Source: Seminavis robusta (taxonomy: Eukaryota; Bacillariophyta; Bacillariophyceae; Naviculales; Naviculaceae). Taken from it: a stretch of 64,000 bases of DNA. The notes beneath the pieces were generated by a model. That model searched no databases. It worked only from the letters and a program-made list of their open reading frames with translations, and was not told where the DNA came from. The DNA is taken from contig CAICTM010000014.1 in NCBI GenBank assembly GCA_903772945.1, positions 62,001-126,000 on the forward strand, written 5' to 3'. Numbering within the stretch: the stretch's first letter is position 1; each line of letters opens with the position of its first letter. Positions 1 through 10,414 of this stretch are shown piece after piece. A program made the position numbers and the translations under genes.

Positions 1-672
1 GCAACGAAAGAAGGTTGTAACACTTTAAAAAAGAATAGTACCTTACTTGTATTCCGTCCTTTATCACCAGTCACTTGCGTATGATAGGTTTCGCTCATAA
101 TATTGTTGTGCAGGCTTTGTATGTCACCGTCGAGATACCGGCAGCTTTTTGACAGCGAGGAGCTAAGAGACTGCACTTGTTGCAACCACGCTGCCGAACC
201 GGGTACTGTAGCGCTCAACGAGGAGCGGTGGAAAGTTGCCGACCGCTGAAGCACAGTCATCGCCGAAGCTCTACGAAGTTCCATGGATGCACTTGGATGA
301 CTAGATTGCTATGGTTGTTCATTTGCAGATATTTTGTGCTGGGCGCCCCAAAAGCCACCAACTCAAGAAACTATCTATCAACACACTTACTTCATGTAGT
401 ACTTTTAAAAAAGAAGTGGAGCCGTATTGAAGAATTACGAGCTGAGGATGACACCCTGGCCCTCTAGTAATCCCTTTTTTGATAGCGAGGCTTTCGAGGC
501 AGTTGGCAAGAGCCTCCTTTTGGTTTGTTACCCAAATCGGTTCCAGCCAATTATTGGCGTTCCAAAAAGGAATAAAAATAGATGCATTCTGCCAAAATTG
601 CAAATTGACGAGTATGTGAATCCATTTTCTCGCCACAAAACCTTCGTACAAGAAGAGTATTTTTGTTTGGCC
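1..672. other. Left-edge stretch without a supported gene
   Basis: Open frames here (for example 177-467 on plus and 319-651 on minus) overlap each other, have no domain I recognise and no clear initiation context. The right part must hold the 3' end of the minus-strand molybdopterin synthase transcript. I see no RNA gene. Confidence 0.4.
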
Positions 673-1209
673 TCACACATCAAATCGTTCCATTTGTCTG
701 GTTTCGGCATTTTCTTTCCAGACACTGCCCAAATCTCCTTCATATACTTCTCGTTTCCAAATGGGAATGCGTCGTTTCAATTCATCAATGAGGTATTCGG
801 TACAATGCATGGCATCTCGTCGATGCGGACTGGACGCGGCCAAAATGACACTGGCTTGACCCACGGGACAATCTCCCAAAATATGCACGGCGGCAATCTT
901 GTCAATGGACGAATATTTGGTGCGAGCATCCCGACACAGTTTGCGCAATTCCTTGACCGCCATGGGAACGTATCCTTCGTAACTGAGTTTGGCCACTTGT
1001 TTGCCTTGATAATTGTCGCGGGTAATTCCCACAAACGTCGACACGGCACCACTGGTCCCCGTCACGACGAAATTGTAACAGTCTTCCAGAGACGGAAGAT
1101 TCTCTGTCACTTGAATCATAAACGCCTCATTGTCGTCATTATTATTGTCAGTAGCAGTAGTAGCAGTAGTGTTGCTTGGATTGTTGTTATTGTTTTCTGT
1201 TGTTGTCAT
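673..1209 (-). CDS. Molybdopterin synthase catalytic (large) subunit, MoaE/MOCS2B type
   Basis: This 178-aa protein matches the MoaE family, the large subunit of the heterotetramer that converts cyclic pyranopterin monophosphate to molybdopterin, using sulfur from the MoaD-type subunit's C-terminal thiocarboxylate. The first 28 residues are an Asn/Thr-rich low-complexity leader with no clear organelle signal, so a cytosolic location fits. The core runs from about residue 30 to 170. It contains GILGD-like VHILGDCPVGQASV, the ASSPHRRDA helix start, and LKRRIPIWKRE, whose two lysines (residues 145 and 152) have the same seven-residue spacing as the catalytic pair in bacterial MoaE (LKTRAPFWKRE). 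The gene is intronless. It is divergent from the ABCG gene at 1665 and shares a 455-bp intergenic region with it. No MoaD-like partner is visible in the window. The family call is firm; the N-terminal start is the only ATG before the conserved core in this frame. Confidence 0.93.
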   Translation of the reverse strand: MTTTENNNNNPSNTTATTATDNNNDDNEAFMIQVTENLPSLEDCYNFVVTGTSGAVSTFVGITRDNYQGKQVAKLSYEGYVPMAVKELRKLCRDARTKYSSIDKIAAVHILGDCPVGQASVILAASSPHRRDAMHCTEYLIDELKRRIPIWKREVYEGDLGSVWKENAETRQMERFDV

Positions 1210-1664
1210 GGCTGTATCTCATCAGTCAATGGTCGAAGGTCGATGGTTACGGTTTGGTTGGTATGAGCCAAGAAATTGACTGGTTGGTGTCAAAAAGAGA
1301 CGAGGAAGTGCGAATGAGTGTGGTTGGTTTTAGTCTTTGGATCTTTCTCCTTGGCTTGGCGCGCCAACGTCGTACCGGTGGCCGGCAGCTGCAATTTTGA
1401 TCCAATGCAATGGGTGCGTCATCAACTTGAAGACTTAATGTCAAGTCGCAAGCGGTACTGTACAACCATCTACAGTATCCTGGCGCCAAAAACCTGCTTA
1501 GTTAGACAAAAGAACTTCGCGCCGCGAAGGATCTGGTGGTACCAGTATCCATGCACATGTAATGCCACAAAATCAAGGGTGGAAGAGTGACAGTCATTTT
1601 CATCAGCTCACAAACCTTGCTTATTGTGGGCCAGAATCCTTCTGTCAACCAAAAATATTCAGCC
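1210..1664. promoter_or_regulatory. Divergent intergenic region, MoaE-type gene / ABCG gene
   Basis: This 455-bp stretch separates two diverging starts, so it should hold both promoters and 5' UTRs. The plus-strand frame stays open upstream of the ABCG start, but the ATG at 1665 lies in a good context (gccATGG) and opens a signal peptide. I see no sharp TATA box or named operator. Confidence 0.4.
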
Positions 1665-4600
1665 ATGGTGGTATCTTCTTCGTGGTGCCTTTTATCCCTC
1701 GCTGCCGTGGTGGGTGTCCAAGGCCAATCCTATGAGTTCTACCAACAGTTGGCTTCCAACTTGGAAACGACACCCGAAAAGTTTGTCGAGCTGGGAGGTG
1801 TTCTGGATGACAACTGTACATTTTCCTTTAATGCCTCGGCCGACAATTGCGACGCACTGATTGCAGCCTACAAAGGTCTGCTGGATAGTGCTACTAGCAA
1901 TAATGGAACTACTTTTGTGGATGGAGACAGCAGCAGCAGCTGTGGCTGCTACAGTTTTTGCCGAGGTCAGAATGTGGCCTGCTACGACAAAGGAGACTTC
2001 CCACCCGAATTTCAATGCAACGTGTACGACGTCGTGGCGGGATGTCAGGTGGGAGTGGTCGCCAAGACATCCCCATTGAGCCCTGCCGAAGAAGCCGACA
2101 AACCGTGTCCCGAAGGATACATGTGCTCTCAAGACAAGGAACGAAGCTGTGAAGAAATTCGACAAATCCCCATTGATCTGGGTTTGGGAGATGTTCATGC
2201 GGGTCTTTACTGTCCGTAAGTTTGTTTGCCACTGACTGAACTGAAGGTTTGCGAATTTCCTCTCACCATCATACTATTGATTGTAATCTATCTACAGTGG
2301 CACGGACAATAGAACAAACAACAACTACAACAACTGTGAAGCCGGATTTTACTGCCCTGATTCCGTCACCAAATTACCATGTCCAGCCGGGTTTTTCTGC
2401 CCACACAAGGTGAGTTGGCTCATTTATTTCATGGCAAGATCAGCGAAAAGAATTCTTGCTATGGGACAAGCCACTGATCTTGTGCTCTACCTACCTGATG
2501 ATGATGAAAAAAAGACCATGATGCCAGAGATTCCCTGTGATTTCTGTCCCGAGGGAGCTGCCACCATGAGGCGAAAACCCTACGGATACATAGGTTTTGC
2601 TATTGTGATCGGTTTGATGATCATCTTGGTGATTTGGGAGGTATTCAAACGATACAATGCAGGGTTGTTTGAACATTTGGTAGAACTCAAGAGTCGCAAA
2701 GTCAGCAATTTGAAAAAGACCATTTGGAGCCAACGGCGTCAAGCCAAGCTGGAAAAATTAATGCCCAAACTGGAAGTCATTGAAAATCGTCTCAAACACA
2801 AATCGGGAACGTACAAACCGGAGGACGATGGCAAGGCAGAAAAGGCACTCAACACCAAACGGGATGATGGAAAGATTGTCTTTGATGCTCGACGACTCTT
2901 TGACTTGATGGATACGGAGAAAAAGGGCGAATTGACCTACACGGAAATCAACCATGCGCTCGAACTCAACGCCGTGCAACTCCGCGAATTCTCGAAACGA
3001 ATGAATCAAGCGGCCAAGCTCCCACCCGAGACGGAAACGGTCAAGCGAAAGGTCTTTTCACACTACTTTCTGCGAGTGTTGGAACAAATCTCGCATTTTG
3101 AACCGACATCCCACGAGGCAGATGAATTGTACGATGAAATTCTGGAGCATCGAGGAGAACCAATTGATTTGGATGGTATTCCCCATGAATCTTTGTTCAC
3201 ATCGCCCTTGGCAGACTTTTTGACCGATGTGCAAATCAACGAACTCATCAAGCGATTTCGGCAGCTGCAGGAAAAGCAAGTTACAATGATGGGTAGCATG
3301 AATGACTCTTTATTATTGGATAACTCGTCTGGAGGAATGGGAATGGATGAAAGCAATGCATCGCAACGACGAAGATCTTCCAATTCCCTGATGGCGGTCC
3401 CGGCAAACTTTATGCGTCGCCTCTCCATGGGGATGCGACGTGGTTCGATGGCGACACCTCGTAAAACGAGAGGGTCCGATTCGGAGGTGAAGAAATCGAC
3501 TCGATCATCCACCACAAATGCCAGTGGTAGATCGCGCGTCAGCGTAGCTCAAACTGTGAAGCGGGGGTCCGTGGCTGTCAAAATGAATGACGATGACATA
3601 GCCGCTGTCGACCCGGAAAACATGGCGGAATTCAACAGGGCGAAATGGAAGCGTCCCACAGCATTCTTCAAATTCCACTTTTCCACAATTACAAGGGCTG
3701 AATTTGTGGCCTGGTACCCGTCCCTGCTTACGGAAATCACGGAAGAGGAACAAACGGCGTCAATCAGACCCACGGAGGTTGTCGATGGAGTGGACATTGC
3801 CTTTCAGGATTTAACCCTGACCGTCAGCGTGAAGAAATCTACCATTACAATTGTCGATCACGTGACGGGTCGGCTCAGATCTGGGACAATGACAGCTCTG
3901 ATGGGCGGTAGTGGCGCAGGCAAGACGTCTCTCTTGAATGCGCTTTGCGGGCGAGCTCATTACGGTGACGTAACCGGAACCGTGTATATCAATGGCCACA
4001 AAACGTCGATTGAGGAGCATTCAAGTGCTGTCGGATTTGTTCCCCAAGATGATATCGTCTATGCGGAGCTTACAGTTCGTGAGAACCTTATATTCAGTGG
4101 GAAATTTTTGCTCCCGCAAGGGACCCCCATGCAAGAAATTGAAGACCTGGCCGATTCGACCATGGCTAGCCTGGGGCTGTCAAGAGTGATGCACAGCATG
4201 GTTGGGGATGTCAACAGGAGAGGTGTGTCCGGAGGAGAAAAGAAGCGTGTCAATATTGGACTGGAGCTCATGGCAAGGCCAAAGATTTTGTTTCTGGACG
4301 AACCTACTTCGTAAGTTTCCATTTGCCTCATTGTTGTCCTTCTGTTGTGTTGCCCCCACCCTAATCTGGCGTATTGGCATCCTCAGTGGGCTGGATTCCA
4401 ACTCGGCACTTTTGGTTATGTCTTCCCTCAAGACACTTGTCACCGAGCAAGGCACAACAATCTGCTGTGTTATTCACCAACCTCGAAAGTTTATTTTCGA
4501 ATTATTTGACAGTTTGGTCCTCTTGGGAGTCGGAGGAAAGTTAGTTTACCATGGGCCTGTCATGTTGGCAGAGCAGTATTTCACAGACCTCAACTACGAA

Positions 4601-6509
4601 CTACCGCCTGGGGAGGCTTTGGCCGATTGGTTGATTGATATCTCGTCTGGACGGTTGGAACCAAAAGATGACGAAGAGACTGGATCCACTGCTGTGACAG
4701 CACCAACAAGCAACGGGGGGGCAAGCGAAGAAATGGATTCAGCTGACCTTGTCAGAGCGGCCAGCGGTTTGGTATATCCTTCTGTTGAAGGCGAAGAGTC
4801 AAATCCATTGCTAGGCGACTCCACGGCTGTGGAATTCGAAAACGATGCAGCACGAGCCAAATCCAGACGGGAGATTCTCTACGCGCACTGGAAAGAGCAT
4901 TTCGGGTCCCTCTCCGATGAGAGCAAAGAAATCTACAAGGCACCAGAGGCGTTTGACCTGCCTAAGAAGAGGATCATGAAGCCATTCCATAATCAGCTGA
5001 TATATCAAATTCATAGGCTCTTTGTTGTTGGCGGAAGGAATTGGCTTGCGAAACTCATCGACACATCCGTCATTGTTGGTGCGGTGGTTTTGATAGCAAT
5101 TATGGATGGCACTGTGAAAGCGACAAGAGAGGACAGCCTCAATGATCTTCGATATGAGAGCATTGCTGAGCCAACAAGCGTCGAAGTGTTGGTGACAGAA
5201 TTTCCAAAGCTGTTCAGATATGCGATTTCTGCCAACATCATTGATCTGCAAGGGTAAGTGTTAGAGCAAGAAAGCGAAAGCACTCAAGAAGGTGTTTTCT
5301 GAAACTTCCATTTTCTCCCTTCTCCGCAGGCATGCCAGCAAGTTGGGTGTGATCATTGCTGTTCTGGTGGGGCTCAGTGCTACCAAAGTCATCACGAGCA
5401 AGCGGAAAGAGTTCTTTCGTGAAGCCGGGAGCGGCTACAATGTCAACGTTAGTTTTTCTACAGTGCACTCTCTTTTTAGCCTTTCCATTCTCCTTTCATA
5501 TTCTCAAATACTGTTGTGTCTCCCTGGTTACAGGCATACTTCGCAGCTGTGAACGTTGTGGCAACACTGGAACATTCGATTCAAATCCTTTTGTGCGCGT
5601 TGTTCGCCTTGTGGCTTCGAAGTTCCCTGTCCCACTGGTACAGCTACATTGTGAGCTTTTTGATGATGGGCTGGATCACAGTCTCTTGGGCGCTGTTGTT
5701 CCCGATCGTTGTCCCACAGGAGAATGTTGTGCTGGTAACCGGTTTCTTCATTGTTCTCATGTCATTCATATTCTCTGGAGCCAGTACGTTTTATCGTGTC
5801 CCCCTTCACTGCCGCTAGCACCTCTCGTGCAGAGCTCATCTAATTGGCTTGTTCGTCTTTTGTATTTTCAGACCCGCCTGTGAAGTTTGAGAGTAAGTGC
5901 CCCGCATGCATGCTGTTCTTTCGGGTCTATTCCAACCATGTCTGACCTCGTCCCTGTTCTTTGTAGCCATTTACAACAACGACGCCCTAGCTGTCTTCAG
6001 TGGAATCTTCTCACCCTGCAGATTCTTCATCGAATCCCTTGTCGTGATTGAATCGATGTGTCTTCCGGTAAGTCTAGTTCGCTTGCGTAGCAAAGCTTGA
6101 CTTTTGTCCCATTTTTAACACTGTACGTGGCTTCTTTGCGTTCTCGTAGGTGCAAAGCGGGTTCACCGACTTCGGACCCAACTTCCGGGGGGACGCCCTG
6201 CAGGCCGCCTCTTTTCGGATCACTGGACAGGGTTGGAATGACTTTGGGACCATCACGGTGCGCTCTTTCGAAGGCTGGTATTGGGGTGTGTTGCCTGCCC
6301 TAGTTGTGGGAATTCTGATTCGTTGGGGAGCTGCCGGAGCCATACATGTTTCGGATCGAGCCAAGCAAGCCAAAAAGTCGCTGATTCACGACCTTGCCAA
6401 GGAACCGGTAGGGTGGATCTGGTTGATCCTTTATTTCATCATTCTGCTCGGTTTGTTTGGAGCATCTGGCTATTTGATTCTTCGCCAGGTTTCAGCAGTA
6501 GAGGGCTGA
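1665..6509 (+). CDS. ABCG half-transporter with Cys-rich secreted head and EF-hand-like loop
   Basis: Nine exons by splice signal and frame: 1665-2215, 2298-2409, 2515-4310, 4387-5253, 5330-5447, 5534-5783, 5872-5892, 5967-6067, 6150-6509, giving about 1391 aa. The ATG at 1665 opens a signal peptide (WCLLSLAAVVGVQG). A Cys-rich region follows to about residue 240 with repeated CPxG(F/Y)xC units. Then come a membrane helix (about 244-265), a basic cytosolic stretch, an EF-hand-like loop (DTEKKGELTYTE, about 343-355), a Ser/Arg-rich linker, and an ABC domain: Walker A GGSGAGKTS near 685, signature VSGGEKKRVNIG near 792, Walker B ILFLDEPTSGLDS, H-loop IHQPR. The C-terminal half carries about six membrane helices. 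This is the ABCG layout with an N-terminal extension, as in the plant ABCG24/28 group. The substrate cannot be inferred. The 105 nt at 2410-2514 begin GTGAGT, end AAG and stay open in frame, so they may be spliced out or retained. Confidence 0.9.
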
Positions 6510-7203
6510 GATTCTGGGCGGAGCGGGCGCATTGTTTTTTAGTGACAAGCTCGTGTCAATCACGTTTTTAGTACGACTGAGACTCTCTCTATCATCACAA
6601 CTGTTCCACTAAAGTAAAGTACATCAGATCAATCCATAACCTTTCTATCTTTCGTCAGCAGTTCTACAAAAAAGTGAAACAACCCACAAGGCAATCCACC
6701 CATTGCTTGAGCTGAGATCGGCTGGTCAAAGTGTGGCCCCACCACCGAGCGGGATCCAAGAGGATCGGCCTTACCGCAGTCAGTGCGTCCGAGTCCCAAC
6801 ACTGGCATCGTTTGAACCAATTCTGAAAGAAGACACCATGCTAGTGTCCACTCAACTTGCGCAGCACGTTCAATGTTGCCTGGCCTCTGCTTTAGAACTG
6901 ATTCAATCCAGTTCTCTCTGTCGGGTTGTGCTCCTCTTTCCTCTACTAGCTACGGTAGCTATATTAGTTTCGAGTCCTCGGTTTGCCCCCCCACTGGTCT
7001 CACAAAGCCCCTCTTCCTTCCTTTCTGGTAGCTACATGTAGTACTAGTACCATTAGTAGATAGCTCCGGTCCTCTTATCCCCCTTTGATTTTCCCCTTAT
7101 TTTCCTGCAATAATATTTTTATTGGTGTTTCATTTTAGCGTGAATATTGTGCAGGGAGCCATTCCGTCATTTTTTGCTCCGGTGTTTCTTTTCCACCAAA
7201 ACG
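6510..7203. other. Intergenic, no gene seen
   Basis: This holds the 3' flank of the ABCG gene and the 5' flank of the coiled-coil gene. There are short GTAGCTA and CTAGCTA runs around 6950-7060 and T-rich DNA just before 7140. The open frame at 6703-7041 has no recognisable content and I do not call it. Confidence 0.4.
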
Positions 7204-8007
7204 ATGACGAGCAACGGTGAGGTCGAAGCTGCCAGCTACTCGCAAGAGTTGGTCGCCATTGATCGCGAGGAACAAGAGCTGACCGAGGAGGATGCAGCAT
7301 TCAAGAAGAAGATGGAAGCGGAGGAAGCGGCCTTCAAGAAGAAGAAGGAAGCAGAGGAAGCAGCATTCAACAAGAAGATGGAGGAGAAGCGAAAGGCTGT
7401 AAAGATGAAGAAGCAGGAGGTTGAGCGCAAGAAGAATATTCGAGAAGAACTCAAATGCATCAAGCAGGGCACCGTGATTTCTGCGCGGAGCAGCAATGAC
7501 GAGAAGCCGACTCTTTTCGTTGTTGCTTCCGTCGGCAAGGACTGTCTTGTTTCTGTCGCGTCGATGACAACAGAAAATTTTCTGGCCTCCTCCTCGATCG
7601 ATTCTCTGGCTACCACTGAAATCGATTTGTCTGCGATGGACTACAAGATTTCACAGCACAAGATTGTCTCTACACTCGCTGGCATCGCGGCAAGTGACCC
7701 CCAGGCCAGCTGTGCCACAATGAACAGTGGTGATGTCAAGGACAAGGGCAGTGGCAACCGCCGCCACAGCCACCGCTTGGGAAGCCATATCGCTACCGAG
7801 GAAGAGACCGACAGTGGTCAAGGCGAGGAAGGCGGCCGCCGTGTCACTCGCGGTCGACGTCAAATTCTTGAAGACGTCCGCTGTGTCAATCGCAGTCGAA
7901 GTAAAAAACTAGACACGGACCGAAACACCAAGAACAAGAGCACCAAAAAACGCACCAATGGTCACGCCAACGAAGAAGAAAGTCAGACCAACAAGCGAGC
8001 GAAGTGA
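7204..8007 (+). CDS. Basic coiled-coil protein of unknown function
   Basis: This is an intronless frame of 267 aa from the ATG at 7204. Residues about 18-90 form a charged coiled coil built on three near repeats of EEAAFKKK, followed by a Lys-rich helix. The middle (about 100-170) is Ser/Thr-rich and less charged. The tail (about 180-267) is basic with RRHSHRLGSH, RRVTRGRR and a final KKRTNGHANE segment, consistent with nuclear localisation or nucleic-acid binding. I recognise no catalytic domain. It lies 0.4 kb upstream of a region of mobile-element debris, so it could belong to a lineage-specific element instead of being a host gene. The clean frame and start context support a real product; the function is unknown. 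Confidence 0.5.
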   Translation: MTSNGEVEAASYSQELVAIDREEQELTEEDAAFKKKMEAEEAAFKKKKEAEEAAFNKKMEEKRKAVKMKKQEVERKKNIREELKCIKQGTVISARSSNDEKPTLFVVASVGKDCLVSVASMTTENFLASSSIDSLATTEIDLSAMDYKISQHKIVSTLAGIAASDPQASCATMNSGDVKDKGSGNRRHSHRLGSHIATEEETDSGQGEEGGRRVTRGRRQILEDVRCVNRSRSKKLDTDRNTKNKSTKKRTNGHANEEESQTNKRAK

Positions 8008-8404
8008 AAAGCCACTGCTAAAGCGAAGATGATCGATGTCAATCTTTTGGTTCGGCTGTAGGAGTTGTGGCGGTGAGGCGGTGAATCGAATTTGTGTTGT
8101 GTCGTACTTGTGTGGTCAAGCGCAAGACCCGACGTGCCGCTCCGGCTGCTTCGTGGTGTCAACGCGCTCTTCATCTCGTGATTGCACTTTTGATGAATGG
8201 AAGGAGGTCGTAAATTTTGATGCACCGCGACCACGTGATTCAAAGGCACGCACACTCCGTGCACGTCGCATCATTCAGAATATATAGCGATAATACAGAA
8301 CTTTAACGATTTTCAGGATTTGTACAAAAGATGAGCTCCCGGAGCGTCATAGAGCCTGCAGGCACTTTCCTTTCGCTTTGCTCTAACCTCCTTCGCCATC
8401 TCGA
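8008..8404. other. Intergenic, no gene seen
   Basis: This is spacer between the coiled-coil gene and the element debris. No conserved frame, RNA gene or strong repeat is visible. Confidence 0.35.
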
Positions 8405-8488
8405 TTGACAACACCAATTTCGAGTGCGATACAAGGGGGGCTCAGCACGGAACTCAACTTCTCCGCAGCCATCACGATCTGTTTCCAT

Positions 8489-8665
8489 CTAAAGCGATCG
8501 GTCTACGGCTCCGCCATTGCACCCCATCGATGGAGTGATCGCTTCTTTGACGTCCTTGAGAAGTACAGGAATGGAATGGATCGGTGCCATGTGTATACCT
8601 GTGTCGACGATTTGGTTTTTGCCGGCAATGATCCAAGGGACATTGACTGGCTCCTCGACAACATG
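8489..8665 (+). mobile_element. Ty1/Copia-type retrotransposon fragment (reverse transcriptase part)
   Basis: This short translated stretch carries the two landmarks of a Copia reverse transcriptase: a KRSVYG...AP..WSD block and, downstream, YTCVDDLVFAG, which corresponds to the YVDD active-site region. It covers about 60 residues only. I find no LTRs, primer-binding site, gag, integrase or RNase H part nearby, so this is a broken remnant and clearly not a whole element. Its age cannot be dated from one copy; the loss of everything else suggests it is not recent. Confidence 0.7.
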
Positions 8666-8960
8666 GTGGTTGGGAAACCGACATTACCATCGCGGCCAAT
8701 GCCACTACTAACCCTGAATCCAAGGGTTCCAGCGCAAAGTCACAATGAGTTGACGTACCATGACGACTATCGGCGTGCTGACATCGAATACAACTACAGG
8801 TACATGGTCAGAGCCGATGAGATCTTGAATACAGCGGAGATAGGCAAGACAAATGTGACCACTGGTTCCCTTGGGACAGGTCCGCACGTCAGGAGTCAGA
8901 AACATGAATTTATTGGTTGTCAAGCTCTTTGCCTACAGTTGTACCCTCCACCTACCTCCT

Positions 8961-9152
8961 ACCAGGCCAAACACCCACGAACCGATCGTGGCGCCACAGA
9001 CAATTACTTCATGGCACTACACAAGGATCCATCCAACCTGGACAAGCTCCCACCATACCAGGCCAAACACCCACGAACCGATCGTGGCGCCACAGACAAT
9101 TACTGCATGGCACTACACAAGGATCCATCCAACCTGGACAAGCTCCCACCAA
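8961..9152 (+). repeat. Two tandem 96-bp units inside the retroelement debris
   Basis: The unit starting with ACCAGGCCAAACACCCACGA at 8961 recurs at 9057 with only about one base changed. The period is 96 bp, or 32 codons, so the reading frame is kept. Each unit encodes the block NYFMALHKDPSNLDKLPP. A third, diverged version of that block (NYFMALHKEPSNPDKLRP) starts at about 9198 and leads into the reverse transcriptase. The near-identity of the first two copies shows a recent local duplication. Confidence 0.9.
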
Positions 9153-9197
9153 TTGGATGGGCGATCCCCCCCCAGCTTGGTCCCCTCTTATCATCCA

Positions 9198-9733
9198 ACT
9201 ACTTCATGGCTCTGCACAAAGAACCATCGAACCCAGACAAGCTTCGGCCAATAGGCATGGGTGCTGCCCTCAGGCGGGTGGTAGGTAAATATGCCATGGA
9301 ATATTTGCAGTCACGTCTGGCCACTTACCTTGTTCCCTTTGGGCAGTTTGCAATTGCAGTCAAAGGAGGCTTGGACTTCATGGTGGATGTAGCTCGTACT
9401 CAACTACACAGGTTTGTCTCTTGTCCTGATCCCTCCCGAGCCCTTCTGTTACTAGACATCAAGAACATGTTCAACGAAGTATCCCGAGTCGCAGTTCGAG
9501 ACTTCCTTGTTGAGTCACCTGAGTTTTCATGTCTTGTTCCACTCTACGATCTTCTCTACTCTACACCCAACAAGTGCCACTATTTTGATGACAACAACGA
9601 CCTTCAATACTTCCTCCAACAAGAAGGTCATGCACAGGGGTGCCCCATTGCCCCCACCATGTCTGTGTTCAATTTGTGCCTCCTCCTCAAGTTGGCACTC
9701 CATCTACCAATCCAATCATCCAAGAAGCTCTGA
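9198..9733 (+). mobile_element. Non-LTR-like reverse transcriptase fragment
   Basis: From about 9198 the translation reads as an N-terminal and middle part of a reverse transcriptase: DKLRPIGMGAALRRVVGK (template-grip region), ALLLLDIKNMFNEVSR (motif A, with the first catalytic Asp) and EGHAQGCPIAPTMSVF (motif B). The frame ends at 9733 before any motif C (xxDD), so the catalytic pair is missing. The DxxNxFN form of motif A is seen in LINE-like and related enzymes of algae. I assign it to non-LTR elements only tentatively. No endonuclease domain or poly-A tail is visible. Confidence 0.6.
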
Positions 9734-9784
9734 CCTACATCAATGCCCAAGCTGGCAAAGATGTCCAGCCCGAAATCACCTAGA

Positions 9785-9983
9785 AGCTGGGAGGAGAATT
9801 TTGAGCAACTACAGAAATACAAGTTACGCCACGGTCACTGCAATGCGCCTCAGGGCTGGAAGCAAGAACAGATCCAGCTCTAGCCAATTGGGTCATGCAT
9901 CAGAGAACGACTCGTTGCAAGCCAACTGAAGAACAACAGCAGAAATTGGAGGACCTGGACTTTGTCTTCCGGCGGAGGAAGCC
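9785..9983 (+). pseudogene. Broken helicase-associated (HA) domain fragment
   Basis: Translation gives SWEENFEQLQKYKLRHGHCN followed by APQGWKQEQIQL. After a one-base frame change near 9880 it continues ANWVMHQRTTRCKP and KLEDLDFVFRRRKP. This is the pattern of the HA domain (W...F..L..Y...HGHCNVP......LA.WV..QR..........R...L..LGF.W), a probable DNA-binding unit much expanded in diatoms. There is no start codon or flanking gene body, and the frame break makes it non-functional as read. It sits directly after the reverse transcriptase debris, which suggests it was captured or stranded during rearrangement. Confidence 0.65.
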
Positions 9984-10020
9984 AACCTCAACTAGAAGCC
10001 GCTGAACCACATACGCCAAC

Positions 10021-10200
10021 TTGACGGTTCCAGAACTGCGGCATGCTTTGGCATGGTTCGACGTTGACTTTTCAAATCAAGACACCAGAGATGAGCTCGT
10101 TCAGCACTTTCAACACGAGAATCTACTGGTTATTGCTTCTGCAGCGCTTCCGCGAGGGCGACGAAAGACAAGCGGCAGCTCCATTGGTGGGATAAACTAA
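10021..10200 (+). pseudogene. SAP-like motif fragment closing the debris region
   Basis: An open stretch reads LTVPELRHALAWFDVDF, then NQDTRDELVQHF, ending in a basic tail (LPRGRRKTSG) and a stop at 10198-10200. The spacing (L..LR..L......DTRDELV..F) resembles the SAP helix-extension-helix DNA-binding motif. It has no start codon of its own, so it is probably the 3' end of a gene whose front has been lost or replaced. The match is short and rests on pattern only. Confidence 0.35.
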
Positions 10201-10414
10201 ACTAACCAGCACTTCTTTATTCTCGTTTATTCGTAACCAACCTGTAGTTAGCTGAGCTACTAGCTGACGTTCCTCACCAACGAGACGACGGCTATTCGCT
10301 AGCCGTTTTCCTCTCGTCTGGTCCGCTGAGCAGTTCACCCCAAAACATTCACCAAAGTTCCCTTTCGTTTTTCATGATTGTCATTTTTCTTCTTATTCCT
10401 CGCCGCCCCTCTGC

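Noticed and set aside
427-1266. 279-codon plus-strand frame
   Set aside because: It is antisense to the MoaE-type gene and has no family resemblance; the minus-strand reading is diagnostic.
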